DNA of 64,000 nucleotides from positions 1 through 64,000 of the forward strand of contig NW_026729203.1 of NCBI RefSeq assembly GCF_030272615.1. Reading direction: 5' to 3'. A program made the translations under genes and the position numbers. Origin of the DNA: Cryptomeria japonica (Eukaryota > Streptophyta > Pinopsida > Cupressales > Cupressaceae). Below, piece by piece: positions 48,201 through 58,485 of the stretch. Position 1 is the first letter of the stretch. Each line of letters starts with the position of its first letter. Below the pieces are notes generated by a model. The model did no database searches. It was not told where the DNA came from and saw only the letters and a list, made by a program, of their open reading frames with translations.

Positions 48201-48580
48201 CTTCGAGCTCGCCCTACAATTATATGGGCAAACACCAGATTCTATATGTAACATGAATAATCTAATAGGGGCCGGTTATCCCTCCCCCCCACCAACCCCC
48301 TACTATTTTCAGGGCCTCCCACCCCCCCGAGAACAGGTAAGGGGGTGGGACTAGCCGTTGCCGGCCTATAGTTTCTTTAGGCAGATTCTATACGCCCCTT
48401 ATAATAGTAGGGGCCATAGAATAGTAGGGGCCACCCTGCTTCCCGGAACTAGAATTCCCTACCCGGGTTGGCCCCCCCCACCCCAAACCCACCCCCCCCA
48501 CTCACTACCCTGGCGAATAGTAGGGGCCCATGTGACGTATAGAATCGAGCCCTATTATTCTATTCTCGGAGGCCCTACTA
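48201..48580. other. Short repeat-mosaic segment
   Basis: Dense in dispersed elements: TACGTA copies at 48238 and 48529, a GCCTATAGTTTCTTTAGGC hairpin (48364-48382), hairpin elements near 48400-48430 and several CCCCCCACC tracts. No gene. Confidence 0.65.
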
Positions 48581-49055
48581 CTATTCTGAACCCCGATGAT
48601 GAAGGTCTTGATCTGGGTATGTGGCTGGGTCTAGGTATGCGCCTAGGGATGCTACTAGTAGGGATGCTGCTAGGTATAGATCTGGATCACTTCGGTCGTA
48701 TGGATCTGTATCGACTAATCATATTACCTCTGCTTTCTCTGCAATAATAAGCTCTCGATCTTTATCCGTGCCTGGGGACTATGCTACTGGCTATCGAACT
48801 GCTTCAATTGCTGCTGGGTCCCGATCAACTATAGTAGCACCTGGATATGCACCTGGAATGGGCTATGGCTCTCCAATGGGCACTGTATTGAAATCTGCTG
48901 TATCTGCTTCTGGGTCTCGATCTCGAACAGACTCTGCCTTTCCTTATGCCGCTACTGCTTCTGGAATTGTATATGAAATGGGCTGCATGCCTCTCGAACA
49001 GCAGGGGGTGCTATCGACTGTACGCCTCGACCGGTCTCGGGCCAGTGAATAAAGG
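48580..49055. repeat. Low-complexity GSY/DP-rich repeat block 4
   Basis: The plus strand is open for 143 codons (48621-49052), the longest uninterrupted GSY frame of the family: segments include YATGYRTASIAAGSRS, APGYAPGMGYGSPMG and SASGSRSRTDSAFPYAATAS. The minus strand in a shifted phase gives YPGATIVDRDPAAIEAV, with TAG codons at P-stop-P and A-stop-S positions. The GSRSR motif is shared with blocks 2 and 5. Possibly expressed, but no start context or homology supports this. Confidence 0.6.
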
Positions 49056-49199
49056 GTAGTCTTGGGCTATGCCCCTCTCGGGCCAGTAAGGAGTTCTAAT
49101 TCCTTTCTCTAGTTTCCTCTCCTTCACTCACCGGGAATTATCTTATTACTGGAGTTTGCCGGGGCGGGCTCTTATCTTCTACCGGTGCGGTCAGATTAG

Positions 49200-49510
49200 G
49201 ATCCTAAATCGAGACTACTAAGGCTAGGACCGTCAACATCAAGATAGGGCCGCCTTTTCCTGTAGATCCGGAGGAAGCAGCAATCGAACAGCCCTCTACT
49301 TATGTCTAAAGGGGCATTGATTGAAGCACAGATTTTATGAGAAGCTGGCAAGGAGAGTGATCTGAAGGTCCAGCTGTTAAGCTTGAGTTCTAGCTTAGAC
49401 AACAGAGCTTCCCAATCAATTTGCTTTTTGCATTGTCCACCAGAGAGAGGGGCGCCCAGGTATTTCGAGGGTATAGATCCTCTTTGGAAGCCCAAAATGC
49501 GAGAAATGTC
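49200..49510 (-). pseudogene. LINE (non-LTR retrotransposon) reverse-transcriptase fragment
   Basis: The minus-strand translation from 49510 gives DISRILGFQRGSIPSKYLG, then PLSGG, WEALLSKLELKLNSWTFRSL and LSLP. This is the conserved region downstream of the catalytic part of plant LINE reverse transcriptases. After a one-base shift it continues LLIKSVLQSMPL, another hallmark of the same region. Upstream in frame is a stop. The element is nuclear in origin, and only ~200-300 bp were kept. No endonuclease, YADD catalytic motif or RNase H is present. Confidence 0.85.
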
Positions 49511-52500
49511 TTAATAAAGGCACTAGGGGTAACTCTAACAGCACAGACTATGGGTAGGCCTTTACAACACACCGGGCCGCTTCGATCACAATGGGGACAC
49601 CTACTAGCAGTAGGGCGTCTCCTCTTAGGCTATGGGGACAGGCATTAGGACGGTCTCCATCACCTCTTATACTGTAATGGCGGGCGGGTGGATTCGATCT
49701 CGACTGGGGCGTATACTACCGGGCAGATAACAGCTGTCTCTTGGTCTTAGGGCCGGGGATATAAGCCTGAGAAGAAAGTGCGTGTTAAAAGGCCAAGTGA
49801 ATGAAAATGAAGCGTTTCAAAATGCATCTGACTGAAGAGGTGGGGTGTTGGCAAATTGAATAGATTCTATACGTCACATGCCTACCCCTACCATGTGACG
49901 TATAGAATCGAGAAAGGAGTAGCTTCGGTCTTAGCCAAGCCTTCTCATTGATGAAGACCTTCGGGCAGGATGATTCCCTGAGTTAGCCCTCACAATTGCT
50001 TTCTATGGATCTCTTTATCTATAAAAGGGTAACATTGGAAGACAGGGCGATTGGCTTGGCTTTTAAAACACAAGGTCGGAAAGAGGGAGGACACTTACCT
50101 TACCGGGGGATAATTCCCATAGGGTTCTGACCTTTAAGTTACTAATCGGGAGGGGGGGTGCTTTACTATATGCTCGCTTCCTGGTGGGGCAGGGAAAGAA
50201 ATAAAGACGGATGCTCGCCTAACTAATTAGGCTAGTAAAGAAAAGAAAGAAGGCGGTAAAGTTGATAGGGAAGAGAAAACGGACGGTCCAGTTCACTGAC
50301 TGGGTTACAATTCGGCATCGCTCTCACTCAGAATAGGGAGTCTTAGCGGGCCCTTCATTTCAAGAGTGAGAGTAGGGGTGGGAAATAGAATCATTACTGA
50401 AAACGGGTGCTTGCCAGTTATGATATGGAGAGTTGGGATAACATAAAAAGAAGTGTCGTAAAAAGAATGGTATCAATAATGATGACGATACATATATCTA
50501 TATCTATATCTATCTATAAAGTTGATGGGATAACCTTATGGATGCGTAAAGATTGTTGGTGTTATTGGCCTACATTAACCCGATACCCCAAAAGACGCCC
50601 ACTCCATCACACTATTCTACCACTACTTGAGCCCACTTATTTTAGGCTATAGTTGACCGTTATAAGCGTCTTTTCTACAGTTCAGGTCTTCATTCGCCAA
50701 TTGCTTTGTTTTCATGAGAGGCCCCCTAACATTATAGGCCCCAATGATAGGCCCCACCATTCATTGCCCCCACGTATTGTTCTCATTGTTCTCGACATTA
50801 CCCATTCAGCCACTTCTCGCACGAGTCACGGTTGAGTCTCAGCCCAAGAACTAGCACGAGGTCCCGGTTGAAAGATTAGAAGCTCAAGAACTATAACGAG
50901 GTCGCAATAGCAGCACGAGGTACGGATGACCAGCCCATAATTCAGAGGATGCCTACCTCTTCCTCAGAGGCAGTATAATCAGTAAAGAGGTAGGGTAGGT
51001 ATGCTTGTAGGTGAGGCAGCTCAGCCCATCATCCATACTAGCTTGGGATGATAACCAGCCTAATAGCGGCACGAGGTCCGGGTCTAAGCATATCCCTTCC
51101 AGAACTCTTGTTTGTAGGCCCGTATAAGTAAAGGTAGCTTCACTTGGGCCATATTAGCTCAAGGTTTCTTTCATTAGCTAATAAATGTAGTATGGGTAGC
51201 TTTGGAAGCAGCCACAAAGATGTACGCTATTTATTATGAGCCGTCACCAATACTTATTTCGTAGGGTGAACCAAGCGTAAGTAGAACTCATTATGTTGAA
51301 CAGAAGCTATAATGAGCCGGCACCCAGATGTACTCTATTTATTATGAGCCGGCCAAGTCAAGGAAGCAACCAAACAACCAGCTAGCTCTTGCGGGAGGAA
51401 GGCTTACCAGCCAAACAACTAGAACGAGGCGCGGGGGACATCAGCCCATGAATAAGTACGAAACGAACGAGGTATTTGGGGAAATTATCCTTACTAAAGC
51501 TACTTAGATGTGTAGGGACATGGCCAGTTTTCGGTGACCGCTTGCTCAATCATTTTCCCCCTTTTTTCCCCCCATAAAAAGCTATAGTACTTGGCTAAAG
51601 ATAATCCGGTCTACATTATATATATATATATATGCATGCATGTTTAGGAGCTATTGTTTGGCTAAGCCATTTTCATTAGGCTACTTTCTTATCTATTCTA
51701 TGCGTGCACATCAAACGCAGCTCCAGGTTGGCTAACGAAGCTTGGCAGCTCTGTATTCCCGAATAGTAGTACCCCCAGAGAACATAGTATTTTAAGGGTA
51801 TTCTATCCAATGCCTTCCTTCGTTCGGTTAATCCCAGCCTTGGTATAACAACTACTCGAACAGGTTCATGAGCTTTATCCCGGCCTTACCTTAGGCTACT
51901 CGTACAGGTATCTACTATTCCCGAACTCTACTATCCGGTACGTACCTTCCTTTCCTTTGGTCGGATAACAACCCGTATACCTCCGGAGCTACTATCTTCT
52001 TCCTTCTTCCCAGAACTACTATCCGGTTCTTCCCATACTATCCGGGTCAAGAAGAATTGGACGGTAACCTTAAAGAATCTAAATCTACTCGTCCCTTTCC
52101 CTGGTGCACTCTAGCTCTCCCCGTTCATGGTCCTCTCGATGCTCAACCTCTCCCTCCATATTCTATCGGAGTGCCTGCCGGCGGCCCTACCCGATTCTTC
52201 TCATATGTATATTAGGAGTTAGATAATAGACTATTTTCGCACCCTCCTTTTTCTTGAACCCTATATTCTCACTGCTGCCCGTTCACACACACCGAGGACC
52301 CGGCTTCCCCCATAGGCCCCTTAGTGTCAGTACTTCATCAGAACATAACCGGCCGGAAGGCAGAAAGGAAGCGATTGCCCGCCCTCGCATAAAGTTCTCT
52401 TTCTCGGGCTTCCGGCCTCTATTTTCCTTACGGTCCCGCCCGCACTGCGCAGTCATTGGGTCCCGGCCTGCTCGCTACCGAAATGAATGGAAATATATTG

Positions 52501-52740
52501 ATTCGGATTATCCGGCCAACCCTTGCGGTACGCCCTGAGGTAGGTTTCCTTGGTCTTCATCTCCAAAGTCCACTTTATTCTGGTGGGGCGAGAAGCTGAG
52601 ATGCTTTTGCTCGCAGCAATAATGGGGAGAAGACTCCCAGGAGTGGGCTTTACGATACAGTAGCCCTCAGTTTCGTTCTACGTCTTCTTTTCATCGCCTG
52701 AAATACGAAAAACAAGAACTGGCGCCCTCCTACTATCCCG
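49511..52740. other. Low-repeat segment, mostly unassigned
   Basis: AT-richer DNA with few dispersed elements. The exception is the perfect TACGTA inverted pair (49863-49909). It contains a 40-bp direct repeat pair with ATGTAC-CTATTTATTATGAGCCG (about 51220-51244 and 51327-51351), GCACGAGGT words (50857-51090), a TA microsatellite (51615-51634) and an ATATCT run (50487-50515). Unassigned frames: 50407-50652 (+) and 52254-52538 (+, 94 codons, Arg/Pro/Ser-rich). No known mitochondrial gene was recognised. Confidence 0.4.
49863..49909. repeat. Perfect 18-bp inverted pair of TACGTCACATG elements
   Basis: GATTCTATACGTCACATG (49863-49880) and CATGTGACGTATAGAATC (49892-49909) are exact reverse complements separated by 11 bases (CCTACCCCTAC). 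The transcript would form an 18-bp hairpin. It stands alone in a low-repeat region. A similar close inverted pair with one mismatch is at about 54160-54201. Confidence 0.95.
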
Positions 52741-55700
52741 GCAACGGCATCAGGGGTGGGTGGCCCCCCCCCGCTTCAGTAGATTAGTTGTTGGGGGGTG
52801 TTTGCATTCCTCCCACCCGGCGGGGCGCTCGAGTGCTTGCTAATGAATCTTCCTTCTCGCTAGCTCCCTCCGCTTACTTTCCACCCACCCGGTGCAGTGG
52901 GTGAACTTATCTATAGTTGACCCAAAGGGTTATGACTCTACAAGGACAGAGATTCTCACTCACGCGTGTACATATTGATTTAAGAGCTCACCCGAACCGA
53001 TGGGACCTCCCGATCGACCAGGGACAACGAACGAATAGAGGAACTAGGAGTCTCAGGATATAGAGAAGTCGTATCTCACACCTCCCTACCCACCTGAGCT
53101 TCCGTCCGTGGCTATGGCACCCTCACGAGCAAGCAAGCATCTCCTCCGCCCCGGGTAACAATAATGGGTTCAGCACCGACATTCATTGCTTGCGAGATGG
53201 TAAGCACCTAGCAGGGGCACGGATCCAGCGGAGAGAAAGAAGCAAGGTCGAATGAAAGCAATCATGAAGAGGGGTCGACTGTCTGTTAAGGCCCCTTCAG
53301 TCCCCAGCTAATTGGTTTTTTCAATCCCACCCCAACCCGGTATGCCAGATTATATACGTAACATGCCCCCGATGAACAACAATAGAAGGCTTGTTCAGCT
53401 GGGCCACCCACCTTCCCATGTTACGTATGTAATATGGGTTCCCTACCTGCGAGTGACGGAGGAGAGATAGTGCCGGATGTTGGAGGCGACCATCCTCCTG
53501 CCACTCTGTGCAGTTGGTGGACTATAATGCCTGAACCGAACCACCTTCCACCGGAGCGCCGTGTGGGTGAAGGTTGCCGGGTAGGAGGGAGTGAATGAAG
53601 GACTACCGCCCATACAACTAGCATTGAACTACCGTGCCATCTCAACAACTATAGTAGCGTACTTCATCTACCGTGGGTGCTCCGAAGAATGCATCCATCT
53701 ACTAGAAATGGAAATGTGATTACTTTAATTATCACAACCTTACTTTCCAACTATCTATAATAGCCCGGTGGGTGGTTAGGTGAATGGGGGCCGAACGCCC
53801 TCTTCACCCATTATATACGTCACATGGGGGGGTGGGTGATCAACCTTCGGTTGCGATTCTAGATAGTTCCTTACCTTCGGTTGCTGTTGCTAACAACCTT
53901 GCTTTGTTCAATGCAATAACAACCTTCGGTTGCTTCCTTCCATCCATCCATGGGTGGGCATGGTTGCTCTTGCTATCTATCTTTCCAACCAACCTTCCAT
54001 CCACCTCGCCTGCTCTGGGAAGGTTCATAGGGCGGGGGTTCAGATTCAACTATCAACTATCAACTATATAGAAGTTTTTGTTGTAACATGCCGATTATTG
54101 ATAGTGAACTAGATTATTGATAGTTGCTCTGTTGATTGTTCATTCTTTCTAACAACCATGTTACGTATAGAATGAATCGGGGGTAAGATTCTGTACGTAA
54201 CAGACCCTAGATTGGGAAGGTTCATTCGGTGCATGCAGAGGTATATTATTGTTGCTATAGGTAGGGACCGGGCGAATTCCCCTAGGTCGATCCACCTAAC
54301 TGACCATCCTTGCCATTCGTAGCAGTTTATCCAGAGCCATTCGTAGCAGTTGCTTCATCCAGTGGGTGGGAGGAACTATAACTATAATTGAGATAGATAG
54401 CTCCAGTAACGACGAGTTAACTCCCATCCGGTAGTAGCAACTGTGCCCCTCCCTGAGCCGCCTAAATTGCATGGAGGCTTGGGCTCCTGGATTGAACCCC
54501 CGGTGTTGGATAGAAGACCCAATTCTAGGATATAGAAGTTAGGCCAGGGTAATGAGATCCTTGTTCCCTAGGGGCCCTACAATTATATAGAGTTTAGCCA
54601 GCCAACTATATAGAATTGTAGGGGCCACCCATGTTACGTAGAGAATCATCGAGCGGCCCCCTACCAATAGAGCCCAGCCAACTATATAGAATTGTAGGGG
54701 CTAGCCTATAGAATGGTAGGGATCCCCTACCCCCGGCCCGCCTTAGAATAGTAGGGGCCAGGGAAGGGGATAAATTCCGAGATGGTTCGATCGGGAGGAG
54801 AATCGATTGCCCACCCTTCGGCATAGTAGGTTCCCCTACCCCTACCTTCCGCTAGGAAAGAAGGCCAGCGTAATGAAGCTGGACTAGTCGGGTTGACCTT
54901 ACTGGACTGGGTTAATCAGGGCGGCATTGGACCACCTAACATCTTCTTTCCTTGGTCAAAGCGCTTTAGATAAAGGAACGGGGGATGGTGCTTTTACTTC
55001 AATGGGGACTGGAATCAATGTGAAATCTAATAATGGTTTGTTGGGTTAGGCCATAAATCCCGGCCATAACTCAAGGCGGGCAGAGCATATAGGCGGGTAC
55101 TCCCGCTTGGGCAGAGAATCTATTAATCAACACACTTGAGCTGATAAAAAAAGAGGTGGTTTAGCAAGCTGTTCTGGTGTTCTCGATCAATCTCGTTTCA
55201 ATCAATTTTTCAAATATTATTCAAACGCCCTACCCCTACAATAATATAGAAGGGGGGCCCCTACCCCTATATTTGCCAGGTCATCCCGACTAGCCGAATA
55301 AAGGCGAATGCAGTGAGAGCAAGGGCCAGGGTAAGGGTAAGGTAAGGGCGACTAGCTGGGGTCCACTTCACTTAATTAACTGACGTCCCTACGCTAGCCA
55401 GCCAAACTACATTAGTCTATCCAGCCAAACTCCATCCATAATCCCCACCCCCGTAGCTTTCCCTGCTATCCATCCCCCACACCCCCGGCCGGATAGCTTC
55501 TTTCCCTGCCTCCCGGTCTCCGTCCGCCCTCAAATTCTATGGCAGCCCGGCCCTACGGGATCTCGAGCCCAACTATAGATATAGGCCAACCATACTGAAT
55601 TAACGAGGCTCTTGTTCTCACAGAGTTAGGTCGCCCTCACCTTAGGTCGATTAGTTATAAACTACTTTCGGATGGAGAAACTCGAGTCGGATGTCTTGCC

Positions 55701-58485
55701 TCGGGCAGATTACAGTATATCCCCCAGAGAAGGCAAATGAAAGCTCAGGTAGGCAGGAAAGAAAGAATGCTCTTTGGGCTGGCACCCATGTCGAAGGGCC
55801 TCAAAAAAAACCGGGCTCTGCAGCAGAAACCTCAACTTAACCGGGCTCTTGGAACTTAACCTCCGGGCTAAACTAGATTGATGCTCGGAAACCCCGTGGC
55901 CATCCTTGTTCTGGAGATGAATAAATCTATCTACTGCATCTGAGGGCCCTCCAAAACCCTCAACTACTATAGTTATCCATCCAAAGTTACGGCACATCCG
56001 ACCTTCCTTCCTTTCAACCATCCATCCATGGGTAGGAGCCCCGGCCCCTACTATTCTATGACGGAGGATAGCCTAACTCATTACCTGTCCTCAGGATGGG
56101 GCTGGAAACGTTAGGCTATCACTAACAACTAGAAACCTCCCGGTGCAGGGGGGCCTCCCACCCACCCCAGCAAGCCGGTTCGGTTGAGTCTTCCCTTCAA
56201 CTAGAGAGAATACAATGGCCGGATGGATAACAATAAATAAAAAAGGATGGCCAGCTCCCTAACCTAGATAGTTCTATTGGATGGTCCCAGCTGCGAAAAG
56301 TATTCTAGTAGTTGCCTTTAGAACAATAGGGCATCCAGTGGCTCTATCCTTCACCGGGGAACTAATCAAGGTGGGAGTTATGGCCAACTCGACTGAAGCG
56401 GGTAGGTGCGACTTTCCTAATTCAACTACCGGCCCTCCCTTCCCCCCCTGGGAGGTATATCCTATAGCTACTTTCTTCCTTCCGGATGGGGATGTTTCTA
56501 AGGAGGGATGGATACTACGGACTTGTTGTAATTGTCAACTTGTTTAGTGGTATACTTCAAATAGTAAGGTCCGGTCCAGCTGAGGACTAGCTATTATGTC
56601 TGTCCCCTACTATTTGAAGGGCGTTTGCCGCTCTCCCTACCGTTATAGAACTCTCCCTCGGGCCATCCTCGTCGCGTTCGCTCTATAACCACAACCCGTT
56701 GAGACTATGAACAAACCGGCAGGCAGTGAGGGGTGACACCCCTACTATTTGAAGGGCGTTTGCCGGAGAGGAACCTCGTTACTGGACTACCTTCCATCCA
56801 TCCAACTAGAAGCCACTAAGATATAAGGGCGAGCATGCTTTCATTAGCCGGGTAACCGGGCTCGCTGTGACGACTAAACTCTAGTTGTCGGTTCTCGGTG
56901 CTCCACCCTCGGATTAACTGAAAATAGTAGGGCATTGATTTATCCACCGGGGGTGAAGGGTAGGGCCAAGATGAGGGCAATGGATGAGGGCTTTCTCGCT
57001 ATTCAGCCTGCTCCCCTCCCGCCCTACTATTCTAAGGCCCTACGGGGCTGAACTGTACAACTATTCCTATCCCAGCTTCTTTCCCAGCCTGGCATTTGAT
57101 CGAGTGAAAGCATAAGTAGCGGCACCTTCGGCGGTTGCATATGAACCTGCAGGGGGTGAGGACAGGTTGTTGAAGTTGATTCATCAGTTTATCCATAACC
57201 CATTGGGGGTAAAGGGAAAGGCATAGGGTAGGACGGGAGTTATAGTTCCGGCAGGTGGGGGGGAATCTGCCTAGTGTACTATTTGAGTTGGGGCGGCGGC
57301 TTTCTTCAAAACTATTTGCTGCGCGGCTTTCTTATTGAATCGTTGATTCATGATCCGCTCATGGAAACTGGGTAGTGGGCCCCCTACTATTCTGACGGGA
57401 GGTCGAAACTGGGTAGTGGGCCCCCTACTATTCTAAGGATTCGGACAAGTGATCCGCCTCTGCCCCATGTTCAGTGATTCGATCCCGCCCGTCATCTCGT
57501 TGGATCGATCGTGACCCGCATCTATAGAGGAACCTTTATACCGGAGGGGCAACCTTTCTACCGGCAACTAATCCATCCTGGGGCTTCCCGGGGCCCCCCT
57601 CCCTTTGAACCCCCGGATGGCCTAATTAACGAGTTGAGTAGCCAACCGGCAACCCATGCGAGTTCAACCTGGGACGCACCTCCGGTAGGCTTCTCTTCTC
57701 ATGCCCCCCCACCTTCTCTACTCTGTTAGCAGGATAGCAGGCCCTTTAAGAATGTTAGGCCAATGAAGGGGAGTTCAGTGCCGGTTCTCAGAGAAAGAAA
57801 GGTAGGTATCCGGTTAGAATAATAGAATAGAGGCGATTGGAAACAAAGAGACCAATAAAAAAGCTATTGCCTCCCACCCACCCAGTGCTCTGGATGGCTA
57901 GACTAGCTAGTGAACCCGGGGTTAAAAGGATGGAGCCACTTCCCCTGAACGGAAAGAAAGAATGTTAGCCCATCCTTATTGAATTGCTTCCCATCCTAGA
58001 TTCTGACGATTCTATACTACACATGCCCACCCCCCTCCCTATAGCTAGATTCCAGATTATATACGTAACATGCCCTACTATAGCCCCTCTTTATTAATAA
58101 GCCTGCTAGAATAAGCAAATAGAATCTCCTCCCCCGGAAACTCTAGTTCCGATAGTTGACCGGTACTTAGATTCTATACGTAACATGCCTAGAATTTCGG
58201 TATGGCAGGTTGGCAACCCCTCCCACCCGATAGTTGACCGGCCTTATATACGTAACATGCCCCCGGAACTATAGTAACGTTTCCCACCCACCCTCCAAGC
58301 AGAATGGCAATAACTCAAAGAGCCCTATCTTCCACCCACCCACCCCAGCCCTATAGTTCCCACCCACCCATGTGACGTATAGAATCGTCGACTGAAAGGT
58401 CAATGAAAGCAAAGGCCATAGAATTGTAGGGGGCCCTACTATTCTGACGGGCCCTACTATTCTAATGGGGGTGGATCCGTAAGGG
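52741..58485. other. Long repeat-mosaic intergenic DNA
   Basis: No gene is recognised. Contents include AACCTTCGGTTGC units (53841-53932), TACGTA elements (53348, 53418, 53811, 54158, 54187, 54630, 58009, 58053, 58170, 58244, 58371), a duplicated AGCCAACTATATAGAATTGT unit (about 54600 and 54674), a 30-bp duplication with hairpin element (57362 and 57407), and an inverted CTAGCAGGCT unit (58091-58114). The region 54890-55230 is less repetitive. Open frames 55710-56021 (-) and 56281-56547 (+) have no recognised domain. Confidence 0.55.
57362..57436 (+). repeat. Direct duplication containing a hairpin element
   Basis: GAAACTGGGTAGTGGGCCCC followed by CTACTATTCT occurs at 57362 and 57407, 45 bp apart. 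The two hairpin elements then diverge (GACGGG against AAGGAT), so the element was copied together with its flank and its right arm changed later. Confidence 0.85.

Noticed and set aside
47763..48254. 163-codon minus-strand ORF
   Set aside because: Longest unassigned frame in the island, but I recognise no retrotransposon, mitochondrial or plastid motif, so it is left as unassigned DNA.
52254..52538. 94-codon plus-strand ORF, Arg/Ser/Pro-rich
   Set aside because: It looked like the C-terminal end of an organellar protein, but I could not match it to a specific one.
54475..54530. GGATTGAACCCCCGG resembling the T-arm of a minus-strand tRNA
   Set aside because: No acceptor stem, D-arm or anticodon stem can be built around it.
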